Made by a program: the position numbers and the translations under genes. A stretch of 64,000 nt of DNA from Negativicutes bacterium (lineage in GTDB: Bacteria; Bacillota_C; Negativicutes; Sporomusales_B; JARLHX01). The stretch is from the NCBI GenBank assembly GCA_031292015.1, contig JARLHY010000178.1:1-64000 (forward strand). Direction: 5' to 3'. Shown in pieces: positions 56,544 through 64,000 of this stretch (the stretch's first letter is position 1; every line of letters begins with the position of its first letter). The notes below the pieces were generated by a model. The model did no database searches and was not told the origin of the DNA. It saw only the letters and a list, made by a program, of their open reading frames with translations.

Positions 56544-57317
56544 ATGCTTGCCATTAATAATTTGACGAAGAAATTTGGCAGGACTGTGGCTGTGGATGAC
56601 TTAAGCCTGAAGGTCGGACGGGGGGAAACGGTGGTGCTTATGGGGCCTTCGGGCTGCGGCAAATCGACTACGATCCGTACCGTCAACCGTTTGATTGAAC
56701 CGGACAGCGGCCGGATTGTGTTTGCCGGCAAGGATATCACCGCCCTTCGTTCCGAGGAACTGCGGGCGGTCCGCAAGCGGATCGGCTTTGTTTTCCAGCA
56801 TTTTAATCTGATCGGCCGGCTGACGGCGTTGGAGAATGTCATGCTGGGGCTGGTGATGAGCGGTATGCCGCGGGATTTTGCCCGGGAGAAAGCCATGGCG
56901 GCCATGACCAAGGTGGGCCTGGACAGTCGCAGCGGCCAGAAACCGGCGGAGTTGTCCGGGGGCCAGCAGCAAAGGGTCGGGATTGCCCGGGCCCTGGCTT
57001 TTGAACCTGAGCTGATGCTCTGGGACGAACCCACGGCTTCGCTTGACCCGATATTGGTCCGCGAGGTACTTGTGGTTATGGAAGAACTGGCCAAGTATCG
57101 GGCCAGCACCATGCTGGTGGTGACTCACGAACTGCCCTTTGCCCTTCATGTCGCCGACCGCATCGTGCTGATGGATAACGGCCGGATTGTCGAAGAGGGC
57201 GTCCCCAGCAGGGTGTTTGTGACTCCGGCTTCGACGGTGGGACAGCGCTACAAGGAATTGATCGAATATCAGATGAACACCAGCGCTCTGACTCTCGCCG
57301 GGAAACGAAGCGCTTGA
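56544..57317 (+). CDS. ABC transporter ATP-binding protein
   Basis: A 257-residue ATPase closest in look to the amino-acid/phosphonate class. Walker A GPSGCGKST, Q-loop FVFQHFNLIGRLT, signature LSGGQQQRVGIARA, Walker B LMLWDEPTASLDP and the switch histidine (VVTHELPFA) are complete. GAGGTGAG precedes the ATG. It is the obvious partner of the 779-residue permease, and no binding protein gene accompanies them. Confidence 0.92.
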   Translation: MLAINNLTKKFGRTVAVDDLSLKVGRGETVVLMGPSGCGKSTTIRTVNRLIEPDSGRIVFAGKDITALRSEELRAVRKRIGFVFQHFNLIGRLTALENVMLGLVMSGMPRDFAREKAMAAMTKVGLDSRSGQKPAELSGGQQQRVGIARALAFEPELMLWDEPTASLDPILVREVLVVMEELAKYRASTMLVVTHELPFALHVADRIVLMDNGRIVEEGVPSRVFVTPASTVGQRYKELIEYQMNTSALTLAGKRSA

Positions 57318-57393
57318 AAATATGGAAAAGCTTGTCTTGCAGGAAATGCCAAAGTTTTGTAGAATTAGTGATAGTTCTTATCGGGAGGATATT

Positions 57394-58221
57394 ATGCCAC
57401 TTCAGAAAACGATCGCTAAGGCAGCGAAGTATACCGGGGTTGGTCTGCATTCCGGCCGCGATGTTACCATTACGTTGCGGCCGGCTCCCGCCGGTAGCGG
57501 CATCACCTTTGTCCGGGTCGATCTGCCGGATTCGCCGCGGGTGAAAGCCATGGCCGCCAACGTCACCGCCACGATGCGGGCAACTACCCTGGAGGATGGT
57601 GCCGCCAAGGTTTTTACGGTGGAACACTTGCTGGCCGCTTTTTCGGCTTTAGGTGTCGACAACTGTCTGGTGGAAATAACGTCGGTGGAACCGCCGGTGG
57701 CTGACGGCAGCGCGCTGCCGTTTGCCCAGCTTATCCTGGAAGCCGGAATCGTCGAGCAGCCGACGCCGCGGATCGATCTAACGATCGCAGAGGCCGTGAC
57801 GGTGAGGATGCCGGATAAATTTATTGCGATCTTGCCGTATGACGGGCTCAGGATCAGTTTTACCTCCGTCAATCCTCATCCGCTTATTGGCACCCAGTTT
57901 GGCGACTATGATATCAGCAGCGAAATTTTCCTCAGGGAAATTGCTCCGGCCCGTACCATCGGGTTTATGCATGAAGTGGCCGCCTTGCAAAAACAGGGGC
58001 TGGCCCTGGGCGGGAGCCTGGAAAACGCAGTGGTGTATGATGACGATAAGCTGCTTACGCCCCTTCGCTTTCCCGATGAATTGGTAAGACACAAGATTCT
58101 CGACGTAATCGGTGATTTGGCTCTGGCCGGACGGGTCCGCGGTCATGTCATCGCGGTGCAATCCGGACATGCGCTGAATACCGCCTTGGCAAGACAGATT
58201 CTGGCAAGCGCGCAAAAGTAA
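57394..58221 (+). CDS. lpxC: UDP-3-O-acyl-N-acetylglucosamine deacetylase
   Basis: A 275-residue zinc deacetylase, the committed step of lipid A synthesis. Zinc ligands H78 (TVEHLLAAF), H233 and D237 (VRHKILDVIGD), and the catalytic H259 (SGHALN) are all there. ATG 57394 is chosen for GGGAGG just upstream; ATG 57322 would add a 24-residue non-family extension. Confidence 0.96.
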   Translation: MPLQKTIAKAAKYTGVGLHSGRDVTITLRPAPAGSGITFVRVDLPDSPRVKAMAANVTATMRATTLEDGAAKVFTVEHLLAAFSALGVDNCLVEITSVEPPVADGSALPFAQLILEAGIVEQPTPRIDLTIAEAVTVRMPDKFIAILPYDGLRISFTSVNPHPLIGTQFGDYDISSEIFLREIAPARTIGFMHEVAALQKQGLALGGSLENAVVYDDDKLLTPLRFPDELVRHKILDVIGDLALAGRVRGHVIAVQSGHALNTALARQILASAQK

Positions 58222-58237
58222 CGAGGAGGACTGAACC

Positions 58238-58666
58238 ATGTTGACCGTGAATCAGATTCAGGCTATTATCCCGCACCGCTACCCTATGCTGCTGGTGGAC
58301 CGTATATTGGAACTAGAGCCCATGAAACGGGCGGTCGGCATAAAAAACGTGACCGCCAATGAACAATTTTTCCAGGGCCATTTTCCGGGGAAACCGATTA
58401 TGCCGGGGGTACTTTTGCTGGAAGCCATGGCTCAGGTAGGCGGCGTAGCTATGCTTTGCGCGGAGGAATATCGCGGCAAGCTGGCGTTCTTTGCCGGTAT
58501 GGACCGGGTGAAATTCCGCCGGCCGGTGGTGCCGGGAGATCAGCTGCGGATGGTAGCCGAAATCATCAAGGTCCGCGGTACAATGGGAAAAATCTGGGCC
58601 GAGGCGTTTGTCGACGGCGAACTGGTGGCTGAAGGGGAATTCCTGTTTGCTCTGACGCAAAGTTAG
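58238..58666 (+). CDS. fabZ: 3-hydroxyacyl-ACP dehydratase FabZ
   Basis: A 142-residue hot-dog-fold dehydratase of fatty acid synthesis. Active-site H48 ([15 protein letters not shown]) and E62 (LLLEAMAQ) are present. FabZ competes with LpxA/LpxD for 3-hydroxyacyl-ACP, and its place between lpxC and lpxA is the usual one in LPS bacteria. Confidence 0.97.
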   Translation: MLTVNQIQAIIPHRYPMLLVDRILELEPMKRAVGIKNVTANEQFFQGHFPGKPIMPGVLLLEAMAQVGGVAMLCAEEYRGKLAFFAGMDRVKFRRPVVPGDQLRMVAEIIKVRGTMGKIWAEAFVDGELVAEGEFLFALTQS

Positions 58667-58841
58667 GCGCCAGATGTCTTAAACAGGCATAATTCATAAG
58701 AAAGATCAACGTAATTTTGATTATTGGCTTTTTTAGCTGAAATTTGGGCCGTGTGAGCTTGCCGCGGTTAGACTGGTTAGTCGGATTATAATTGTAACGG
58801 TTGGCAGCGAACCAAGATGGCCAGAATAGTAAGGAGTTGAT

Positions 58842-59669
58842 GTGCTGATGAAGCCGGAACCTGTCGTAATTCCGATTCGAAAAATACACGAAACAGCAGT
58901 TATCCATCCTGGTGCTCGCCTGGGAAAAGAGGTTGAAGTGGGGCCCTACGCCGTGATCGGTGAGAATGTACTCATCGGCGACGGCACGAAAATTGGCGCC
59001 CATGTTGTCATAGATGGTTGGACGAGTATCGGTAAAAATTGTGTTATTTACCCCAGTGCGTCGATTGGCACCGAACCCCAGGATCTTAAATTCCGCGGTG
59101 AGAAGAGCTATGTGTTTATTGGCGACAATACCAGGATCCGGGAGTTTGCCACCGTTAACCGGGCCACCGGTGAAGGGGAGGAAACCCGCGTCGGTTCCAA
59201 TTGTCTCTTAATGGCTTATACCCATGTGGCTCACAACTGTATCGTCGGCAATCATGTCATTATGTCCAACGCGGCTACCCTTGCCGGACATGTGATTATT
59301 GAGGACCGGGTCATCATCGGCGGACTTGCGGGTGTTCACCAGTTCGTGAAGATTGGCCGCAACGCCATGATCGGCGGAGCTTCCAAGGTTGTCCAAGACG
59401 TGCCGCCGTTCGTTATTGTGGACGGGCATCCTGCCAAGGTTGCCGGCCTGAATAATGTCGGAATGGCCCGGGCTGGCATCGGCGAGATCGCGCGCCGCAA
59501 CCTGAAAAAGGCCTATAAAATACTGTTCCGGTCCGGTCTGACCCTGGCTCAGGCGATCGCCGTGATGGAACAGGAACTTGAATCATGCGAAGAAGTCGAA
59601 CATTTCCTGCGCTTCCTGCGTAACGCCGAACGCGGTATCTGCCGCGGCCGCAGAGACGAAGGCGAATAG
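58842..59669 (+). CDS. lpxA: UDP-N-acetylglucosamine O-acyltransferase
   Basis: A 275-residue beta-helix enzyme, first step of lipid A synthesis. Hexapeptide repeats run through the first two thirds, with the catalytic histidine H131 (AYTHVAHNC), then the helical C-terminal domain. GTG 58842 lies 5 bases after AAGGAG; ATG 58848 is also possible. The 175-bp gap from fabZ holds nothing I can name. Confidence 0.96.
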   Translation: MLMKPEPVVIPIRKIHETAVIHPGARLGKEVEVGPYAVIGENVLIGDGTKIGAHVVIDGWTSIGKNCVIYPSASIGTEPQDLKFRGEKSYVFIGDNTRIREFATVNRATGEGEETRVGSNCLLMAYTHVAHNCIVGNHVIMSNAATLAGHVIIEDRVIIGGLAGVHQFVKIGRNAMIGGASKVVQDVPPFVIVDGHPAKVAGLNNVGMARAGIGEIARRNLKKAYKILFRSGLTLAQAIAVMEQELESCEEVEHFLRFLRNAERGICRGRRDEGE

Positions 59670-59679
59670 GGGTTTGACG

Positions 59680-60483
59680 ATGAAAAAAATTGGTTTGTTG
59701 GCCGGAGTCGGACGACTGCCGGTAGAGTTTGCCCGTGCCGCGAGCGGCATGGGCATTACCGTGATTGCCGTCGGGGTTGTGCCGGGAGTTGAAGCTGAAC
59801 TGGCTGAGACGGCAGCTAAGATGTACAGTATCGGTGCCGGTGAGCTTGATAAGATCATCGCGACGCTGGTAGAAGAAGGCGTGGCCGAGGTCGCCATGAT
59901 CGGCAAGGTAACCAAGGAATTGATGTTCGGCGGCGCCGTTGTTTTGGATAACCGGATGCAACGTCTTCTTGCCGGACTGCCTGATCGCTCTGACGACACG
60001 ATTATGCTCGGAGTTGTCAAAGAATTGGCGGCGGCGGGAATCGGGGTCCTGGACCAGACGGCGCTGATCCGCCAACTGATGCCGGGGCCGGGGGTGCTCA
60101 GCCGCCGGCAGCCGACCGAGGCTGAGTTGGCTGACATGGAATTCGGTGTCGCCATGGCCAAACAGATCGGAGCGCTGGATATCGGCCAGACGGTGGTGGT
60201 CAAGAACCGGGCGGTCATGGCGGTGGAAGCCATCGAGGGGACTGACGCCTGTATCAGGCGAGGCGCGGCACTGGGCCGCGGCGGCGTTACGGTCGCCAAG
60301 GTGGCAAAACCCAACCAGGATCTTAGGTTCGACGTGCCCAGCGTCGGTCCCGACACCATCCGGGCGATGGTGGAAGGCGGCGCAGCCGCCTTGGTTATCG
60401 AGGCCGGCAAGACGCTGATGGTGGATCGAAGGAATAGCCTCGCTCTAGCCGATGAGCACAATATAACGATTATTGTCAGATGA
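59680..60483 (+). CDS. lpxI: UDP-2,3-diacylglucosamine diphosphatase LpxI
   Basis: A 267-residue LpxI (DUF1009) that makes lipid X, the step done by LpxH in enterobacteria. MKKIGLLAGVGRLPVEFARAA at the start and VKNRAVMAVEAIEGTDACIRRG and GPDTIRAMVEGGAAALVIEAGKT in the C-terminal half are characteristic. AGGGG precedes ATG 59680; upstream in-frame codons overlap lpxA. Confidence 0.95.
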   Translation: MKKIGLLAGVGRLPVEFARAASGMGITVIAVGVVPGVEAELAETAAKMYSIGAGELDKIIATLVEEGVAEVAMIGKVTKELMFGGAVVLDNRMQRLLAGLPDRSDDTIMLGVVKELAAAGIGVLDQTALIRQLMPGPGVLSRRQPTEAELADMEFGVAMAKQIGALDIGQTVVVKNRAVMAVEAIEGTDACIRRGAALGRGGVTVAKVAKPNQDLRFDVPSVGPDTIRAMVEGGAAALVIEAGKTLMVDRRNSLALADEHNITIIVR

Positions 60484-60489
60484 TTTTTC

Positions 60490-60552
60490 ACCACAAGGCA
60501 TAGAGACACTGAGAAAAGAGGGAAACTATCTCTGTGCCTCTATCTTTGTGGT
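60490..60552. other. Long imperfect inverted repeat between lpxI and lpxB
   Basis: Arms of about 25 bases, 60490-60514 and 60529-60552, begin ACCACAA and end TTGTGGT with several mismatches. Followed by TTATCTTTTTG. It could act as a terminator or attenuator inside the operon, or be a small repeat. Confidence 0.6.
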
Positions 60553-60604
60553 TTATCTTTTTGTGGGGTATGATTGTCGATAGAAGATTCTTGGGGGCTG
60601 GGTC

Positions 60605-61756
60605 ATGGTCAAGGTAATGATGTCGGTGGGTGAAGCGTCGGGGGACATGCAGGGGGCCAGCGTCGCCCGGGCCCTGATGCAGGCTCGGCCCGATGTCCGG
60701 ATATTCGGTATGGGCGGCGAGGCGATGCGGGCCGCCGGGGTGGAAATTGTCTATGATATCGCCGAACTGGGAGTATTCGGTGTGGTGGAGATCTTAAAAA
60801 AACTGCCGAAACAGATTCGCCTGCGCCGCCTTCTGGCCGATATGATGGAGAAAGAACGGCCTGACGTGCTGGTGGTGGTCGATTACGGCGGCTTTCATAT
60901 TCCGCTGGCCAAAGCCGCAAAAGCGAGAGGCATCCCGGTGGTTTACTATATTCCCCCAAAGGCTTGGCTCTACTGGCGTGGACGGGCCAAGGACGTGGCG
61001 GACGCTGTGGAGCGGGTCGCGGCGATCTTTCCCTTCGAGGCTGAAGTCTATCGTGAGGCCGGCGCCAATGTCACCTTTGTCGGCAATCCACTTCTTGATA
61101 TCGCCAAGCCGTCTCTTTCCAAAGAGGAGGCTTACCGCCATTTTGGGGCCGATCCGGCCAAGCCGCTGGTTTTGCTGCTGCCGGGGAGCCGCATACAGGA
61201 AATCAAAGGTTTGCTGCCTGCCATGCTGGGGGCTGCGGAAATAATTGCCGAAAAAGTGCCGGACAGCCAATTTTTTTTGCCAATAGCCTCGACAATATCC
61301 AGGGAAGTATTGCAAAATAGTATTAGTGGCTGCCGTGTGCCGGTGAGATTAACTTCCGACCGCACTTACGACTTGATGCAGATCGCGGATGTCGCCATTG
61401 CGGCGTCCGGCACCGCGACACTGGAAACGTCCCTTTTGGGCGTTCCCACGGTGATTATTTATAAAGTTGCGCCGATTACCTATCTTTTCGGGAAGATTTT
61501 GATCAAAATCCCTGATATCGGGTTACCGAATATTGTTGCCGGCCGAAGGATCGTGCCGGAGCTTCTGCAGGACGCGGTAACTTCCGACAATATCGCCCGA
61601 GAGGCTTTGGCGATTCTCACCGATGACGTTATCCGGGGACGCATCCTGCAGGATATTGGCGAGATGAAACGAAGATTAGGAGAAGGCGGGGCGGTCGAGA
61701 GGGTTGCCCAGATGATTCTGGAAGTAGCCAGGGTTGACCGTGGAGGCATTACATGA
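60605..61756 (+). CDS. lpxB: Lipid-A-disaccharide synthase
   Basis: A 383-residue GT-B glycosyltransferase joining lipid X to UDP-diacylglucosamine. Signature segments: SVGEASGDMQGASVARAL, MGGEAMRAAGVE, LLLPGSRIQEIKGLLPAML and ASGTATLETSLLGVPTVIIYK. Its stop overlaps the msbA start (ATGA). Confidence 0.96.
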   Translation: MVKVMMSVGEASGDMQGASVARALMQARPDVRIFGMGGEAMRAAGVEIVYDIAELGVFGVVEILKKLPKQIRLRRLLADMMEKERPDVLVVVDYGGFHIPLAKAAKARGIPVVYYIPPKAWLYWRGRAKDVADAVERVAAIFPFEAEVYREAGANVTFVGNPLLDIAKPSLSKEEAYRHFGADPAKPLVLLLPGSRIQEIKGLLPAMLGAAEIIAEKVPDSQFFLPIASTISREVLQNSISGCRVPVRLTSDRTYDLMQIADVAIAASGTATLETSLLGVPTVIIYKVAPITYLFGKILIKIPDIGLPNIVAGRRIVPELLQDAVTSDNIAREALAILTDDVIRGRILQDIGEMKRRLGEGGAVERVAQMILEVARVDRGGIT

Positions 61757-63492
61757 CATTGTACCTGCGACTGTTGAAATACGTCAGACCGTATCTTTTC
61801 CGGGTGAGTGTGGCGATTGTCTGCACTTTGCTGGCTACCGCCGCCAACCTTTATGTCCCCTGGATTATCAAGGACGTCATCGATGACGTGCTGACCACCA
61901 AGAATATGACGATGCTCAATACGATCGCCATTGGAATCGTAGTGGTTTTTTTGCTGCGGGGTATTTTTTTCTACGGCCAGACTTATCTGATGTCTTTTGT
62001 GGCCCAGAAGGTGATTGTCGATATCCGGGCGGCCGTTTACCGCCATCTGCAGCGCCTGTCGCTGGCCTATTTTGAAAGCCGCCGTACCGGGGCGATCATG
62101 AGCTATATCACCAACGATGTCGGTGCCTTGCAGGCCGCCCTGGCGCAAAGTGTCGTCGATTTTTTCACCGAAGGGACGGTTCTGATAGGGTCGGTCGGGT
62201 TCATGTTCTATATTCACTGGAAGCTGGCGCTGCTGACAATGATAACGATGCCTTTGGTAGCGCAAGCTATCAATGTGTTCGGCAAAAAACTGCGGACAGC
62301 CGGGCGGGTGCAATTGGAACGGACGGCCGACATTACCGCCGTGCTTCAGGAATCGGTCCTGGCGGTCAGGGTCGTCAAGTCCTTCGTTCGGGAAGATTAT
62401 GAAATAGAGCGTTTTGATCGGGAAAACTACCATAATTTCCGGGCCCAGATGAAAACGGCGCAGCTCATGGCCACATTGACGCCGGTCATCGAGTTTCTTT
62501 CGGCCATCGGAGTAACGGTTATCATATGGTACGGGGGGCGGGAAGTCATCAGCGGCTATCTGACGTCCGGCTCGCTGATCGCCTTTTTGATTTATGTGGT
62601 CAATCTGTCCAACCCGGTGAAACGGCTCAGCCGGGTGTATGGCAGTATCCAGGGCGCCCTGGCCGCGGCGCAGCGGATTTTCGACGTACTGGACACCGTA
62701 CCGGAAGTCCAGGATGCGCCTGACGCGGTGGACCTGCCGGATGTCCGGGGCGAGGTCGTTTTCGAGGATATTTGTTTCGAATATAAGCCGGGGGAACTGG
62801 CGCTCCGCAATATTTTCCTTGAGGCGAAACCCGGCCAGGTTGTGGCAATTGTCGGACCGAGCGGTGCCGGCAAGACGACTGTTGCCAATTTGATTCCCCG
62901 CTTTTATGATCCGGTGAGCGGCGCTATCAGGATTGACGGCTATGACATCAGGAAAGTGACGCTGAATTCGCTTCGCCGGCAAATCGGCATTGTGCCGCAG
63001 GAAACGATGCTGTTCAACGGCACGGTTTACGAGAATATATTATACGGCGACTTGGACGCTTCCCGCGAGGCGGTGGTTGCCGCCGCCAGAGCGGCCAACG
63101 CCGATCAGTTTATCAGCGAGATGCCTGAGGGATACGATACCCACATCGGGGAGCGCGGCACAAAGCTGTCAGGCGGCCAGCGTCAAAGGATAGCGATTGC
63201 CCGGGCGATCTTAAAGAGCCCCCAGGTGCTGATTTTGGATGAAGCGACATCGGCGCTGGACAGCGAAAGCGAAGCTCTGGTTCAGGAAGCGCTGGACAAG
63301 CTGATGCTGGGCCGGACGGCCTTCGTCATCGCCCATCGCCTGTCCACCGTTCAGCGGGCGGATATTATCCTGGTGATGGATCGAGGCAGAATCGTCGAAC
63401 GTGGTGGCCACGCCCAGCTGATTAAGGCAGGAGGCCTGTACAGCAAATTGTACCAGGTCCAGTTCGACGCCAGAAAAGAACAGTCTGTATAG
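61753..63492 (+). CDS. msbA: Lipid A export ABC transporter MsbA
   Basis: A 579-residue fused permease-ATPase. Six membrane helices (about 15-320), then the nucleotide-binding domain with Walker A GPSGAGKTT, signature LSGGQRQRIAIARA and Walker B VLILDEATSALD. It should flip Kdo-lipid A across the inner membrane. Coupled to lpxB, which supports the substrate call. Confidence 0.93.
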   Translation: MTLYLRLLKYVRPYLFRVSVAIVCTLLATAANLYVPWIIKDVIDDVLTTKNMTMLNTIAIGIVVVFLLRGIFFYGQTYLMSFVAQKVIVDIRAAVYRHLQRLSLAYFESRRTGAIMSYITNDVGALQAALAQSVVDFFTEGTVLIGSVGFMFYIHWKLALLTMITMPLVAQAINVFGKKLRTAGRVQLERTADITAVLQESVLAVRVVKSFVREDYEIERFDRENYHNFRAQMKTAQLMATLTPVIEFLSAIGVTVIIWYGGREVISGYLTSGSLIAFLIYVVNLSNPVKRLSRVYGSIQGALAAAQRIFDVLDTVPEVQDAPDAVDLPDVRGEVVFEDICFEYKPGELALRNIFLEAKPGQVVAIVGPSGAGKTTVANLIPRFYDPVSGAIRIDGYDIRKVTLNSLRRQIGIVPQETMLFNGTVYENILYGDLDASREAVVAAARAANADQFISEMPEGYDTHIGERGTKLSGGQRQRIAIARAILKSPQVLILDEATSALDSESEALVQEALDKLMLGRTAFVIAHRLSTVQRADIILVMDRGRIVERGGHAQLIKAGGLYSKLYQVQFDARKEQSV

Positions 63493-63522
63493 ATAGTATG
63501 CGATAAGCAATTGAGGTAGCTT

Positions 63523-64000
63523 ATGAAGTTTCTTTACGACATCCTGACAATTGTTTTGGTGCTGGCGGCCGTTCCGGTTTTTATTTTCCGGCTGTTTCGG
63601 GAGGAAGGTTTCGGAAAGCGCCTGCGGCAGAGTTTTGGTTTTTTGCCGGCTGAAGCGCTGGCTCCGGTCGCGGACAAGCAGTGCATTTGGCTGCATGCCG
63701 CGTCAGTGGGCGAGATTGTTGCGACAAGCCCGATTGTCAAGGAGATTCGCCGGGAACTGCCGGGGATACCGGTGCTGATCTCGGTGGTTACGGCCAGCGG
63801 CTATGCGATGGCCAAACGGATTATTCCCGAGGCTGACAGTATTATCTTTTTTCCGCTGGACCTGCCTTGGCTCAGCAACCGGGTGATCGCCAGGATCAAT
63901 CCCCGGATTTTTCTGCCGGTGGAGACGGAACTGTGGCCTAATTTCCTGTATGCCGCCCGGGCGCATGGGTTACCGGTGATTATGGTGAACGGACGAATCA
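63523..64000 (+). CDS. waaA: 3-deoxy-D-manno-octulosonic acid transferase (partial, cut by window end)
   Basis: The first 159 codons of WaaA/KdtA, which adds Kdo to lipid IVA. An N-terminal membrane anchor (about 4-22) is followed by LRQSFGFLPAE, the catalytic-base region WLHAASVGEIVATSP, and FLPVETELWPNFLYAARAHGLPVIMVNGRI. GAGGT precedes the ATG. The gene runs off the window. Confidence 0.95.
   Translation, partial: MKFLYDILTIVLVLAAVPVFIFRLFREEGFGKRLRQSFGFLPAEALAPVADKQCIWLHAASVGEIVATSPIVKEIRRELPGIPVLISVVTASGYAMAKRIIPEADSIIFFPLDLPWLSNRVIARINPRIFLPVETELWPNFLYAARAHGLPVIMVNGRI

Overview
This window looks like chromosomal DNA of a spore-forming, flagellated, LPS-bearing diderm Firmicute, most likely Negativicutes of the Sporomusa type. 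Three gene sets occur side by side. The first is a Bacillus-like sporulation and wall block (ywmB, murA, spoIID, spoIIQ, spoIIID, mbl, flgF/flgG). The second is a set of flagellar genes that only make sense with an outer membrane (flgA, flgH, flgI). The third is a very long outer-membrane biogenesis cluster (mlaEFD, tolC, tamB, bamA, three ompH/skp genes, lpxD, lpxC, fabZ, lpxA, lpxI, lpxB, msbA, waaA). By eye the DNA is fairly GC-rich, with more AT-rich patches around 143-1069 and 17.6-21.0 kb.

Layout. 1-1069: a perfect 142-bp palindrome at the window edge, a terminator and one unrecognised membrane protein. 1174-4593 (minus strand): a Fur-controlled ferrous iron operon, feoA-feoB, with an HD-GYP protein and a tiny Cys-rich FeoB-associated protein at its end. 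4783-7880: a two-domain MazG-like protein, a TagO/WecA-type sugar-phosphate transferase and a UDP-GlcNAc 2-epimerase. 8233-15250: a complete F1Fo ATP synthase operon atpZ-I-B-E-F-H-A-G-D-C. 15468-26239: ywmB-murA, then an insertion relative to the Bacillus gene order (an orphan PAS histidine kinase, a decayed kinase remnant, and a two-gene unit of an acyltransferase/cyclic-nucleotide-domain fusion and a B12-type radical SAM protein), then spoIID, spoIIQ, spoIIID and mbl. 26424-31244: flgF, flgG, flgA, flgH, flgI, flgJ.

31289-64000 is envelope biogenesis. A secreted phosphodiester glycosidase-like protein, a small lipoyl-like anchored protein and a SpoIVB-type (S55) protease precede mlaE-mlaF-mlaD, whose MlaD carries a C-terminal barrel-like region. 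tolC and tamB follow. Then come a small sigma-70 family factor and a one-TM partner, bamA, a secreted beta-rich protein that seems to start at ATT, three Skp/OmpH paralogues, lpxD, a YjbH-like protein and an LpxL-type acyltransferase. Next is an unusual ABC transporter (a 779-residue permease with a huge extracytoplasmic helical insert and a C-terminal EAA-type loop, plus an ATPase). The lipid A pathway then runs lpxC-fabZ-lpxA-lpxI-lpxB-msbA-waaA, with waaA cut by the window end.

The best candidates for undescribed biology are the acyltransferase-cNMP/radical SAM pair, the EAA-loop ABC system beside lpxC, the sigma factor and TM protein embedded between tamB and bamA, a putative operator shared by the tolC and lipoyl/S55 promoters, and a family of dispersed intergenic repeats. 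No rRNA, tRNA or CRISPR was seen. All calls come from reading the sequence; no database search was run.
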